Below, in pieces: positions 26,297 through 39,299 of a stretch of 64,000 nt of DNA. This DNA comes from Channa striata (taxonomy: Eukaryota; Chordata; Actinopteri; Anabantiformes; Channidae). Location of the stretch: NCBI GenBank assembly GCA_033026295.1, contig CM065169.1:7289462-7353461 (forward strand), read 5' to 3'. The notes below the pieces were generated by a model that was not told the DNA's origin, did no database searches, and was given only the letters and a program-made list of their open reading frames with translations. Made by a program: the position numbers and the translations under genes. Position 1 is the stretch's first letter, and each line of letters begins with the position of its first letter.

Positions 26297-28059
26297 TTCA
26301 TTGGGCTCTGCCTTGCTTCAGGTAGGTCCCTTATTCATTGTCAGTGTCATTTTTTAATTCAGTAATTATTACAATGACTGTTTTTGTGACCAAACATCTT
26401 TGTTCTTGCTTAGCTATCCCCAGGCCTGCTCAGCCCCGAAGATTCAGAAGATTAGAATGGCAATAAGTATCATTAAGTCACTGTAGTGAGGAGGGCACAA
26501 ACACACAAAGAGCTACAGCAGCAAGCCTTAAAGTGCTAGATTTCACGTTTCAGTATGATAATAATATGTTTTAAAAAGGGCCAAATAAATGCTGGACATC
26601 AAGATATCCCAGTTTTACTCTCCACACTTTAACTGCCAACTTGCCTCCTACAGAGCCCAACAGAGATGTTCACAAATATGAAATTAATCAGTACAATTTA
26701 TGGTTTCCTAGCAAAAAGATGTCTTATTTGTGTGTATATTGTAATTGCAATTTTTAAGGACTTTGTATGCAGTTCCTTTAATACAACCCAGCCTTACTGT
26801 AACTGGTAATGAATGTAAAAACTTTGAAACTGAAGAGAACATTTTCCTCTTTATGATTTATGTGACTATTTGGACAACCTAAAAACCCTCCTATTAAAAA
26901 ACAATGTACATGGTAACCTTTATTTGAATAATCAGAATTTAGAGACAAGTTAAGTTAGTTAAAAATAAGATAATTCCCTGACCTTAATTCTCAAAATGAG
27001 AGTATGAGCACTTTATCATTATGTGGAAACATGGAAACATATATGGGTTTATTGTTTGTGAGAAAAAATATTAGTTAATGCAGATTAGTTTTTTCTTTTC
27101 TTTTCTGTTGAGTGGAAATGTAAGTATATTCATTTTTGTGTGTGGTATTTCTGTTTTTAACATTGACTAGACCTTTGAGTGGTTCTAAGCTAATAATGTA
27201 AATCAAATTAAAATGTTCAATTATGCACATTTTAGATGATTAAATATGAAGGGAGGATAGAGCCTTTTATCTTTCTTTTGAAATGTATTGCGCAGAATAT
27301 CTTCAGATCTGAATTGAATGACTTGGTTATTGACATTCAAATTTTGGGCTCAGATGATTAAGCCCAAGATGCTGCACTGTTTCTTTGAATCTGTTTTTTA
27401 CTCTATGGTCTAATAAAATTGGACTCTTTTGATCAAAATGGGTTCATGGGTTTGTCTGCTTCCTCCCATCTGAGGACGTAGATAGACAAATAGATACTTT
27501 ATTCTTTTCAATAAAAAAGCAAGTTCATCATTCTAAATGAAGAACTGTATTTTTATGTGTTTTTCCATTTGCAGAACTACAGAAAATGTTAAATGAATTA
27601 CCAAGTTTGGATCAAATAATCAAGACTTGGCTTCACACAACAGAACCTTTAAATCAATCAACCACCTTAGAAATTCAGCAAATTAAATAAGTCTAAATCA
27701 ACCAAAAAAAATATCTTTACACAACATGCAATATATGCAGACGATAACACCCGGTTGTGTTTGAAGAATCCACTGTATGTTTTTTTGATTTGATGCAAAA
27801 ATTTGAGGGCAGAAGACATTTTTGTATGTTTACATTGCAATGCAAAAAAAGAATACAAAAACTTGAAACATGTTTTTCATTCATAAACCATCTAAACCTT
27901 CAAAGATTATTTTTTACCCAACTGAATTAGTGTTAAACTTGAAGGGTTTTCAACTATTTGTATTTCCACAAATATATGTGGGGATGCTTTTAAATTGATC
28001 ATGTATGTCCCTCCTAGGTGTTCTAACATATCTGGTAATCCAATAATGAGTTTATATTT
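26297..28059. other. 3' flank of second b2m copy; no further gene seen
   Basis: AT-rich, with candidate polyadenylation signals at 26584-26589 and 27412-27417. No supported exon. Confidence 0.5.
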
Positions 28060-28870
28060 AGCTCCACCTCCATAGTTAGAGTGTCATTTTTTGTCTACAT
28101 TAGAGCAGAAAATGGACAAAAAAAACAACTTCAGTCAATAGTTGTCTGAGCAAGAAGGGCTATTCTCAGATACATGCTGCAACTGGATCTAATCAGGCCC
28201 AAGTGAAATTCTGTCCAAAAAGAAAAGTATGTGTCCTCTTTTGGAAACAGATACCTCACTGCCCTTAAAAAAAGGCAAGAGAGAAACCACTGTGCACAGA
28301 CACTATAATAGGGGACGTAGGTTATTTGGCCTCATGTGCAAAGTTGCTAAGAAAAGAGCACGACTAAGGTGACAAGAGCACAGTGGACTGATGAGTCTGT
28401 CTGAGGTTTTTGAATTCAAGAAAAGAACTTGTGTCAGATACAGAGCTCATGAAAAAATTATAGGTGCCTCCCAGCATCATCAGTGAAGCATAGGGGTGGA
28501 AACGTGATGATCTGGGGATGGTTTGGCAATTGGAGAGCGGGTGACCGGCATCGTGTGCAAGGCATCCTAAATCAGCATGGATGCCATTTCACAGTGAAGA
28601 GACACGTCATTCCCTTTGGGCATCAAAGCATAGCTCCATTTTGCAACATTACAATGACTGCAAACATTCTTTCTGATTGTGTAAGAATTACCTATAGAAA
28701 AAGGTAGATGCTGGAATATTCTCTATGATGGCTCAAACAGCTCAATCACGTGATCGAAACCCCATTGAGCCAGTAGATGAGAATCTGAATACAAAAGTTT
28801 GGCAAAACCAAACAACCACAGCAGACCTTTGGGAAGAAAGCCTAGTACGAAATCACAACGATGTGTGTGT
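28060..28870 (+). mobile_element. Tc1/mariner-type transposase relic
   Basis: Several blocks read like a Tc1-like transposase with many frameshifts and stops: WTDES near 28386, then KHRGGNVMIWGWFG from about 28483, GILNQHG near 28560, and a decayed PKHTS/NYLEKKE-like stretch followed by RDRNPIEPVDE near 28755. The DDE catalytic region is broken, so it is inactive. Terminal inverted repeats were not recognised. Confidence 0.8.
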
Positions 28871-29768
28871 GTTTATGATCCATTTACAACCTCTTTATTG
28901 AATGATACCAACAAATAATAATAACAGAGGTGTTTCCAAACCTAACTGTACATTCCAATATTAATCCTGAGTTTCATTTTTAGTTAACTAATTCAGTTAT
29001 TAAGAATATGCTTCTCTTACTAGGTCTCATCATATTAGAGGTAACTGAAGGGTGAAAAATCTCCCTTAATCATTTTGAGTGACACTAACTTAAAACAATC
29101 AAGTACAGTAGCAACAAGAGAGACAATGGCACTAAACCAGTAGGAGGCAACAATTATACAATATATAATTGAATAAAATAATATAATTGAATGTTAGTTG
29201 GCCCAACTTGAATAAATGTGTCGTTTGAAAGACAGCATAGTTTGACATAGTAATTCTGAGTACTCCATACTGAGTTATGAATAAGTAATTGTTTTTTTTT
29301 TTTGTAGAAATAGAATTCCTATTGCAGTTTACTTGTTTTTTTCAAGGCAATCTGTAAAAAGTAAGGTTAACTAATCAGAATATAGTTGTTACAGTACCGT
29401 ATATTTTTTCAGTTGTAAATATAGATCACTAACCTACAACTTTTACCTAAGGTGAATGACAAAAGGTTTTCATGTTAATTGTTCATTTGATCATTTGATT
29501 AGACTTTTTAAAATGTGTGCAGTTGGGAATTAGATAAATTGTAGAAATAATATAGGACTTGCGTTTAAACAAATACATGTGTTTTATTGCAATAAAAAAA
29601 ATCCCAACTGGCCGTGTACGAACAGGCTGCGTGCGTGCGTGTGTGTGTGTGACGTTGACGCCGCGTATTGACTCACTGCCGATAGAGCAGAGTTTCCGTA
29701 TTTGAGCAACACTGATCAGCACAACCCTGCTGCTCTCAGCTGTCCCCCTGTGTGAACAAGTTGCTCCG
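28871..29768. other. irak3 upstream region
   Basis: AT-rich up to about 29600, then GC-richer with a short (GT)n at 29639-29651 and the irak3 5' end. No other gene seen. No TATA box at a convincing distance. Confidence 0.5.
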
Positions 29769-29942
29769 ATGGAGTCCTCCACCTTCCTGTACGACGTGTC
29801 CCCGCTTGTCGTCGAGAGACTCTGTAGAATCCTGGACAGCGGAGGGGACAGCTTCGGATGGCGCGCACTGGGTGAGCGGCGTGTGTCCTGGAGATGGACA
29901 CTCACTGAGAACCGAGTCCCAACGACAAGACGCGTTTGGGGG

Positions 29943-29976
<34 letters not shown>

Positions 29977-32900
29977 ACAACAGGAAGCGATCTGTCCGCT
30001 TGTGTTTCTAGATAACTTCCAGTAGAGACGTCTGTCAGATCAGCTTGATGCGCTTTGAAGAGCCTTGACACAGTTTTAATGTAGCGATAAACTCCTCAAA
30101 TGTTAGCTGTTAAACCAAACATATGATTTTATATATTTTTAGAGCTGTTACATTCCCCTGATGGTTGAGGTTGGACATTTTCTCTGCTTTTTTGTGATGC
30201 ATTTTCCTATAAAAAGATCTGTAGTGGTTAGGAAGAGCCAAGTAAGTGAGTTTCATATGACTCCTCTTCTGTCCTGGCCTCCAGCTGTTCGAATTGCCCC
30301 CAGCTTGTTGGAAATTCGTATGCTGGAGCGCGTTGAGGCCGCCGGTCGAGTCCCACCAGGGAGCTGCTGTGGTCCTGGGCCCAGCAGAATTCAACCGTGC
30401 AGGATCTGCTTAACGTGCTGCAGGACATGGGCCACCACAGGGCCCTGCAGTTCTTCCAGAGTCAGACTAAAGGTAGGTTCACACCAGCAGATGCCAGAGA
30501 GCACGTCTAAAACTTTGCTGATTCAGACAGAACGCAGGCTTGTTTTTGTGCTGTGCTACCATGAGGTATTTCAAAATATCTATGTGGTTATGTGGTGTTA
30601 TCGTCAACATGTCAAAAAAAGTGTAGCATAACATCCAGATTGATATAAGATAGTGACATCAAGTTTCGATCTGAGGAGTGTCTGTGGTTTGTAGTTCACA
30701 ATCCTGCTTAGTGTGTTCCACAGAACTGCAGCCAACAATACCCGTGTTTTACGAAAACATGAGGTTTAAGGGGTTTTCTTTGTGCGTATTGTTCTACTCT
30801 GGGCTCTGCATCCACCATGATTTGTTTTCATTGCTGGAACACAGGGATTCTTGGGATAGGTTGGGCTGCCAGCCTGTGTTGCTTGAGGAAACAAGCCAAA
30901 TTTTCTCAGCCACATTTGAAGCCAGCCTTTGAAATGTTAGAAAATTACTGTCTTTTTGCTTCTCGTCCTTTTTCTCTGTTTTTACTCTTTTCAAAAGCTT
31001 GTATATTTAGCATATTTTCCCATAATTTCGTTTTCTTTTAAATTCAATTTGAGTTATTTCAGAGCTCCAAATGTATAAGAAAGTTTGACTTTTTTTTATT
31101 GCTACTCGTGGTGAAATCACAAATTCCAATTTTACACAAACAGAAGTTATTGCAAATACTGTGTCATGTGCTGCTTTAATCGTAGCTAATTTGGTGTTGC
31201 ACATTCCCATGAGACAGAATGAGTGTGTATGGGCACATTCGGGTGGGGGGGTGTTATATGACATACAATAGAGGAAATGAAATACCATGTCTTGGTTCCT
31301 CTTTGTGGTACCTGCATGATATCAGTAAACCACATCGATCCAGTTTGAATCTGTTCTACTTTAGGAAGAAATTTTAAGTGGATGTAATATTTAGGCAATT
31401 TTTGTATTTGAGGGTCCGCGTCTCCCCCCAGTACCAGACATGCAGAGTCAAGCAGTCCGATGTCAGCGCCCACAGTGAATGCAGATTTGCTTTTTCCACT
31501 GTTGACTGCAGATGTGCCAGAGGTACGAGTGCTTGCCTAAGAAGTTCTCTCTGAAATCATTTCAATCATTTAATTTCATCTATTTAGAAAAATACACACA
31601 TGTTGTTGGAACCACAAACCAATGGAACTAAATGTTTAAGACGGAGAAAAAGGCAGCTGGCAAAGGTGGAGCTTATTTTAAGCCCTGTGTTTGCTGGCAG
31701 CTGCCTAAATTAATAATAACACATCGTCATCTATTAGTCGCTTATATTTACTAAAGCTGTAAAAGTACATAATAACTGTGGTGACGTAAATGTAACAACA
31801 TAGAAATTCAAGTACCTAAAAGTTGAGTAAATTAAATTGCTAAACATCTTGAACGTTGTTTAAAGAAGTGAAGCACGCAGAAGAATAAATGGGATTATTT
31901 TCTCTAAAAAGGAATCCCACCAACTGGAAGTGAGTTCCTCAAGTCAAGCATCACATCCTTGTAAGTAAAGCAAACGCTATGATGTCTGTGGAAATGATCT
32001 GACTCGGCATGTTTGGTTTTGAGCACGTGAGCGTTAGCCTGAGGTCATTAGTGACCTATGTCTGTGTTACAGTGAGACCTGCTGAAGAAACATCATCGCC
32101 CATATTGACTTTCCAAGACATTATAGAAGGAAGCAGGGATTTTCATCCTGAAATGAGAATCGCAGAAGGCCACTTTACGGATGTCTACAAAGCACAGAAG
32201 GGAAATAAAACCTTTGCAGCGAAGCTTTTTAAACAGGTGATTAAAAACAATAACAGATAAGTGTGAGCCATTTTTAAAACAGAAGTGAAAAAAAAAACGT
32301 GCTTTTGAGCAGCTTCTGTAGCTTTTTCAGTTGATACTCGGTTTTGGCACCTACAGTTTCACATCTGCGTCAGGGGAATCATTGCGCTCATGCAGGAACA
32401 TATTCAAAATTAGACCTAGTGATCTCCACTGATGAAGACCGCAGCATGTGCCCAAGCAGCTTTGATTCCGGTGGAAATTCCTTTGGCTGTAATGTTGTAT
32501 TTCCCTAAACTAAAAAAAAAAAAACTCTCATGTAAAAGCGATTTTTGTGTAGTATACTCATCTACAGTAGAACTGAAATGTAATCTGTTATTCATCAGGA
32601 AAATACAGCTTCCTGGAAGCAGCTGTGGGACATCTTCAGAAAAGAAATGGAAATTCACCATTTGTACGTGTCAGCCTTCAATCTCAAAACACCTTCTTCT
32701 GTTTATCTGGTGGAGTTTATCCAATAATGTGCTGATGTGTTACAGGTACCAGCATCCAAATATCTTAGACCTGTTGGGCTGTTTTTCTGACGAGGGTCGC
32801 TACTGTCTGGTCTATCCTTACCTCCCAAATGGCTCGCTCTTCCACAGACTACACCACCAGGTAGGTTTTATCCTATCTGCTGCACTAATGCACACGCTCA

Positions 32901-35900
32901 TTGTGCTGTGTCCCAACCTGAAGCCTGATTCATGTCTGTGGCAGGTTTTCACTAGTCAGAGCTAAACAGTTGCTAGGGTTCTTTTTCTGTGTCAGAAAAC
33001 AGGAAGTCAATGTTGTACATGAGTGTTCAGTGATTTAAATTTGCAGAAGTAAGGACGTAAGTACACAACAGAGCCAGAGACAACAAAGGCTTATATTGTG
33101 AAATGAGGGATGTAAACCAGAATTGAAAAAAATATACACATACATGCAAATATTACAAATACAACAGTACAATAGATCATACAACATGATGCAAGTATGC
33201 ACAACTATCAGTGTGTTTGTCAGTAAACCACTTGAACTAAGGTATAAATGAGATTTTTAAGCATTTGGGAACTGAGGAGATCAGGTTTTTTTCTGTAAAT
33301 GTGATTTTTTTTTCACACCTATTTTCTTCCTGACCCATCTTGTTCTGCCACGTTGACATTTTGTCATTTTTGTCAATGATCACAGCTTCACGCAGATGCT
33401 TGTTTTATACCCAGTTATGATCCTCACCCTTTGATGAATAACCTTACTAGTCCTGTCAGATTTGTCTTTAGACAACTTTTCCAAATGTTTTGAGACATGT
33501 TGCTGACATCTTTTGAAAATCACATTTCTCAGTTTCAACACATTTCTCAGTTTCAACACTGGCGGTAGCTGTAAATGGCTGAAGCTGTAAATATTAGCTG
33601 TAAGTCCCTTGCAGCATGTGGACTTTGCATGTTCAGCCGTGTTTGTGAGCGTTTCCTTCTGGTATTTGCCCTCACAGTCCAAACACATGCATGTTAGGTT
33701 AACTGGTGACTGCGAATGTAAGTGGCAGCGTTGTCTGTCTGTGTGTGTCTCTGTGGACTGGTTCTGTGCTATACTGGAGATCTGTGCAAAGTTTCAGGAT
33801 CAACTCCATCCCCCATGACCATAAACAGACAAAACTGTTGAATGAATGAATGAACAACAAATTAATGATACATTCTGTCACAGTATCCCAACTTTTTGGA
33901 AATGGGACATTTATTTTGACAATATTATTCTACTTTTTGAGACTATTAATACCCACACAAAGAAAGATAAGGGAAAATATGTTTTTTAAATTTCTTGAAA
34001 GTTATGAAAATTTAAAACTTAAAACTGACATTTATAAAGTCATTGTGGGAAGTTTGTTGGAGCAGAATTGTATCTTTTTTTCTCTTTCAAAATAGAGGCA
34101 TAGTAAAAATTGGTTCCCATTTAGCCAGATACCTCTTTACTTGCTAGAGATGTAAAAACTTTTTTGATTATTTCTACAAGATGTACTTTCTGCAGCACAT
34201 TAAAATAAAATAGAGGGAGCTTATGTTCACTTATATTCAGCACTTGAATGCAATTCTATTTCCTATGTTGTGCAGCCCTTTGGCTGTAGCATAATGAACA
34301 AATCCCTGCGCGAAGCGCCAACTGAGGCAGCGTAGTCCACTCCGTAGCAGACGCACTTCTTCCATTTTTTTCCAATCAGCCTGCAACAAATGGAAAGCAA
34401 AATCTAAAGAGTGAAGATGGAGAAGATTAAAGGAAAGCCTCTTGGTGCAGATGGCAGCAGCACCTGCAGGAAGCACGGTGCCACCTAACAATTGGTCGGC
34501 TACTCTAAGCCGTCTCTAGGGATCTGACTTGCTGCAGTTGTCCAGTTAGAGACGAGAGGTTTTTCCACCTCCAGATCAATCCTGTATGTCATTGGGGGAA
34601 ATTGCTCCTGATCCCCCCATCTGTTGGACAGATCTGACTTACCGGAGGGAACCCTGAGTCATGGTAGGTGGCATTCCCCTCGGCTGCCCCTCATTGCACG
34701 TCTCACTCCACATAAATGAGCTGGAGCTGCTTTCTGTTTGGAATGTTCTGCAGCACTTTGCCCCGGTCCTCTTGGATTGCCACGTCCTTGTTCATAAGGA
34801 GAATACAATGACGGGGAGAGGGTGCTACACACCGAACTGGTCCAAGAGATCTAGAGCAGCCCTCTTTGGCTCTCTCTCAGCACCCGGGAGTCCCCCCCCC
34901 AGAGGTGGATGGTTTCTCTCATAACCCTTGGCCCCGGCGGCTCCTTTTCGCGTTCCCGCCTGTCCCCCTGATTCCCCAGATTATGGACAGGGCGAGGGAA
35001 GAATGTCTCAGTGTCATCAAAGTTTGGCCCCAAAGTTTTTCCAGCTCTCCACCAGATGCTGGCAGATCAGGCCTGAGAGCTCTCCTGGCGCGCAAACGTG
35101 CTGTCTCAGGCCAACAGGATGATTCACAGCCCCCAGTGCTGCTCCAGCACCTATGGGTCTGGCCCCTGAGAGGGAGCACTTAGCTGGTCAGGGTTTCTCA
35201 CCCCGGGTGGTAGCCACCATCAAGGATGCAACAGCTGCTTCCAAGTGGTCCTCTTTTCAGCGTTGGTGCTCGGATAGAGGCGTGTTCACCAATTCATGCC
35301 CCCTCTGTCAGGTTCTGTCCTTCCTTCAGACCCTTCAGGCTTATTCTTTAGAACTGTGAAGAGGTATGCTGCCGCAATCTACTCATGCCATGAAGGATTC
35401 GCAGACAGAACTGTTTTCAGTCATCCCCTGCTGAAACATTTCCTAAGGAGCTTGAGGTGGCAGCGCCCTCTCTCACGTCCTCTGCCCCCTCTTGGGATCT
35501 CCCCCTGGTCCTAAGTGCAGTGGTGGCATCCGCGTTCGTGCCACTGGACCAGACTCCTCTAAGGCTTCTGTCATGCAAGACAGTGCTTCTCCTGGCCCTC
35601 ACCTCTATGAAGACAGTGAGTGACCTTTGTGTCCAGTCAATCCACAGGGACTCAGCCTGGGCACTCTTCGACCTAACCCTGCCTTCATGCCCAACTACAG
35701 TGTCTCGCCCATGACTGCCTTACCAACTGAGCTCCAGCCTTAGATAGACTGATGACCTGTCTTGTCCTCTTGCCTGGTGACAGCTGAACAGAATAAGATC
35801 AAGTGAAGAAGATGAATGTTTTTGTATAACATTTAAAACGGTTTGTTGTCATTGTATAGGATAGGGGGGACCCTTTGTCCTGGCAAGAGCGTCTCAACAT

Positions 35901-38900
35901 CATTAAAGGAGTAGCAAAGGCCTTGCATCACCTCCACACGGCCCAACCCTGCCCGGTTATCTGTGGTAACATCTCGAGGTAAAAACCAACAAACACAACT
36001 TTGCACAGCTTCAGCTCTACAAACACCTGCTCCAGTCACACCTGACTCCAGGGTCACACATCTGATATTTTGTTGGGAATTCTGAGTGGAGGCAACAAAT
36101 AAACTAACAAATAATAGTAACGTTAAAACCATTCAACCTCCAAAGCTATTTTATTATTTATATATTATTAAAGAGGGCCTGAGTATATGTGGGCAAATTT
36201 TTTACTTTTAAATTAAAAAAAGGTCAATTATGCAACGCTAAATGATACAGTATGTTTTTTTTAGCACGTTATTTCAAGGACTGTGAATACGTTGTAACAG
36301 GTTAATTATGATTATTAGAATTAAACAGAACAAATATGTCGCTTCTCCTGTTTTATTAATTTATTGTTAATGCATTGTTCTCGCATCTCATTCAAAAGAC
36401 ATTTTTAATTCTTATGTAGTCCTGTTAAGTTCAGATGTTGACACAGCGTCTTTGTGGCATCTCTTCACAGCACAAACATATTCTTGGATGATGACCTGGA
36501 GCCTAAGCTGTCTGACTTTGGATTGGCTCGCCTACGCCCTAATTGTGCCAACCAGTACTGTACCATCACTCTTGATACAAGTTACCACAGCAACCCGGGA
36601 TACCTCCCCGAGGAGTATATCCGCGATGGCAAGCTGTCTTTTAGCCTGGATGTATACAGCTTTGGAATGGTGATTGTAACAAGATCATGTCATGCAGTTT
36701 AGAATAACTTTCTACTGTAGGGATAAATGGAAAATGCACAAAGATTATTGGAAAAAAAGTTAAAACATTACAAAGTACAAAGTATTAAAGTAGAAGTTTG
36801 CACATTTTATTATCCTACAGTATATAAATATAATAGCATTATAGTTATCCAAATATAACTATAAAGACAAAGCAATGCCATGTAATAAATGCCAGTGGTT
36901 ATTTTGGTTACTTTGAGCAGGATTTGTCATTTACCTCACACATAAAACAAATCTCTAGAACATCCTTCTTCCACCAAGAAACATTGCCAAAATTAGGAGC
37001 ATCCTCTCTCAAAGTGATGCTGAAAAACTGGTCCATGCATTTGTTACTTCTAGATTAGACTACTGTAATTCTCTACTTTCAGGCTGTCCCAGTAACTCTC
37101 TAAAAAGCCTTCAATTAATCCAAAATGCTGCAGCAAGATTACTGACTGGGATTGGTAAGAGAGATCATATTTCACCTTCATTAGCTTCTCTCCATTGGCT
37201 TCCCATTAAAATGGGAATAGAATTTAAAACCCTTCTTCTTACCTATAAAGCTCTAAACGGTCAAGCTCCATCATACCTTAAAGACCTTCTAGTACCATAT
37301 CATCCTACTAGACCACTTCAGTCCCAAAACGCAGGCCTACTTATGGTTCCCAGAATGGGAGGCAGAGCCTCTCCTGTGGAACCCGCTCCCAGTCCAGATT
37401 CCGGAAGCAGACATCCTCTCTACTTATAAGACTAAGCTCCAAACCTTCCTCTTTGATAAAGCTTATAGTTAGTTATAGCCCTGCCGCTATAGGCTCAAAC
37501 TGCTGGGGGACTTGATACACTGAGCCACTGTCCTCCTCTCACCCCACATTTAAATGTCAACACTGTAGGGCATTAACTTTGTGTCGTCTTTCTCCCGTAG
37601 ATGTGCTGCTCGCACAACTGGCATAATTGGCGCTTTATAAATAAAATTTAATTGAAAAATGTATTTAAAAATTATAGTGTATGTAAATATAGCGATATGA
37701 AATGTGTGTATTATTCCCGCATTATTACAGTTTGCTTGCTCTTAGGTCATAATGGAAACAGTAACAGGGCGGAAGGTCACTGAGGACGTACCTAAGAAAA
37801 CCCAGCTGGTAAGTCAATACTGAAGGTGAAACAGCAAGTGTAAAAGTACGGTTTACATGGGCCTCTTGTCAATTTGGAATTTGTATCTATATACTTTATT
37901 TAGATGATGATGCACCACAGCTACACCTTTGTGTTTTTACTCTTCACTCTCAACTGTATTAGTGTTGGTGGCTACATCGAAGCCATACTGTGGTCACATT
38001 TTCGAACCAATGCAATCAATAAATTTACATTATTTTTAATATGTGCTTCTTTTGTGCTGTGTCAGAGAGATTTGCTCATCACAGAGGTGGAGGACAGTGG
38101 TGGCGTTGACTCCTGTCTGCAGTTTTTGGACAAGAAAGCTGGTAGATGGCCGACTGCCCTGGCTCTCAGTCTTCTGGGTCTGGCCTTGGACTGCACCGCT
38201 AGTCGCCACCGCAGTAGACCAGACATGAAGAACGTAAGCATCAGAGGTTCATTCTTGACTTTAAGGAACAACATATGTAGCAAAATATTCTAAGCTGAAA
38301 GGTCCATCTCATGGCTTTTGGCACCTTTTACCGTTTACTAGCACACAGGTATACTAGTGATCATCACTGAATCCAAGGCATATGATAACATAACAGAGAG
38401 ATACTGTTAAAAGTAAAGCTCCCAGTTGATGATGTTTATACTATATCCACTGATGTTGGTTGTATTAATATTATGCTGCTGAGGTCATTTCAGTGACTCT
38501 GAATGATATTAATTATCCTCAGGTACTTTATGCTTTGAGTCGGCTGCTACCTCCACCCGCCTGCCCCCCTGCCGACCAACCCTACAGCCTGGATGATAGA
38601 GCTCCTCTTCATGTTCAGCAGTTACCCTTATCCTCCATACCTGTGGAGCATGATGAGCATTACAGCCTTCCTGGTGCTCCAGCACAGGAGGGGCCCTGTG
38701 AGTGCAGCCAGTCAGAGGTGACATACATCAGTGACACAGTGGGTGCTCACGGCGTGGCAGACGTGGACCTGTACAGCAGCTGGCCTGTGCAGTGCAGCTG
38801 CCCAGCGGAGACTGGTGGTCTAGCATGTGAGGACTGTAGAGCCAATGGCTTCACCCCCAACCACACAGACAGTATTCAGAGTAAGTCTTCTTAAGATTCT

Positions 38901-39265
38901 TCATCATAGAAAAATATTTTTTTAAAATAAGACATTTTGGTTGGTGAATGTGATAAACATAAAATAAGACTGGCTAAAGTTAAAACTGAAACCTTTTTGT
39001 GAATATGTTTATGTAGAACAAACATATTTCAAATAACTAGTGTAATCCCTGGCATTTATGTCATGTCATGTTTATTACACGTGGATTATATTGTATGTTC
39101 ATGTATTAACCTAATCAAAGTGATCAGTGGCTGTGTGTTTCAGGTGACTTCAGTGTGATGGAAAATGCAGCTAAGCAGCGGCTGAGGAACAAACTGAGTC
39201 TTTATAATGGAGGGCGGATTCACACAGAGGAACTGTTCTCTGAGACAGGGCTACAGCCGTCCTAA
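29769..39265 (+). CDS. irak3: Interleukin-1 receptor-associated kinase 3 (IRAK-M), pseudokinase
   Basis: IRAK3 is a cytoplasmic negative regulator of Toll-like/IL-1 receptor signalling, acting on IRAK1/4-TRAF6 complexes. Thirteen exons: 29769-29871, 30285-30472, 31413-31522, 31912-31960, 32073-32236, 32599-32663, 32746-32860, 35860-35978, 36471-36669, 37746-37808, 38066-38233, 38523-38880 and 39144-39265 (TAA), about 607 residues (human 596). The death domain is in exons 1-2 (ERLCRILDS; TRELLWSWAQQNSTVQDLL) and the linker in exons 3-4. The kinase-like domain starts at LTFQDIIEGSRDF with the lysine in FAAKLFKQ. The catalytic-loop Asp is replaced by Asn (ICGNIS), as expected for a pseudokinase, but DFG is kept. 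The tail has a TRAF6-type PVEHDE motif (38640-38657) and the conserved CECSQSEV. One apparent base is missing near 30347-30349 in exon 2; every other junction is in phase. Confidence 0.93.
29945..29974. repeat. (GT)n microsatellite in irak3 intron 1
   Basis: About fifteen uninterrupted TG/GT units, about 70 bases after the exon 1 donor. Confidence 0.97.
33655..33852 (+). mobile_element. RTE-like LINE/SINE 3' tail fragment
   Basis: GTTAGGTTAACTGGTGACT, TGTCTGTCTGTGTGTGTCT and the terminal (GAAT)n repeat match a 3' tail widespread in teleost genomes, typically followed by GAATGAATGAATG. In irak3 intron 7. Assignment is from memory of the repeat family. Confidence 0.6.
33864..33930 (-). repeat. 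Fragment of a common fish non-autonomous repeat
   Basis: CACAGTATCCCAACTTTTTG resembles, in reverse orientation, the end of a very common fish interspersed element (usual form AAAAAAGTTGGGACACTGTG). The same family appears at 18600-18690 and 43590-43800. Confidence 0.5.
34500..35720 (+). mobile_element. DIRS-like tyrosine-recombinase retrotransposon fragment
   Basis: Conceptual pieces in several frames resemble fish DIRS elements. An RNase H-like part reads HINELELLSVWNVLQHFAPV and LDCHVLVHKENTMT (34710-34810). A tyrosine-recombinase part reads ATIKDATAASKWSSFQRWCS and STVKRYAAAIYSCHEGFAD (35215-35405), then LLSCKTVLLLALTSMKTVSD (35567-35620). Frameshifts and stops show that it is dead. It is inserted in sense orientation in irak3 intron 7 and is much more GC-rich than the intron around it. 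Confidence 0.8.
36957..37658 (+). mobile_element. 5'-truncated L2-type LINE
   Basis: Conceptual pieces match the C-terminal end of the L2 reverse-transcriptase ORF: HAFVTSRLDYCNSLLSGCP, LQLIQNAAARLLTGIGKRDH and FKTLLLTYKALNGQAPSYL. The 3' end GGCGCTTTATAAATAAAATT is typical of fish L2. It lies in irak3 intron 9 in sense orientation and is fairly young: a 73-codon frame survives. Confidence 0.88.
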
Positions 39266-39278
39266 CCGCAGGACTGCA

Positions 39279-39299
39279 GTGTGTGTGTGTGTGTGTGCG
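39279..39299. repeat. (GT)n microsatellite in the irak3 3' UTR
   Basis: It begins 14 bases after the irak3 stop codon, so it should be present in the mature mRNA. Confidence 0.9.

Noticed and set aside
29736..30071. Minus-strand ORFs of 111 and 165 codons over irak3 exon 1
   Set aside because: They run through a (GT)n repeat giving poly-His/Thr and are antisense to a real exon.
34661..35714. Overlapping ORFs in irak3 intron 7 as a nested host gene
   Set aside because: They are frameshifted pieces of a DIRS-like RNase H/tyrosine recombinase, not a host gene.
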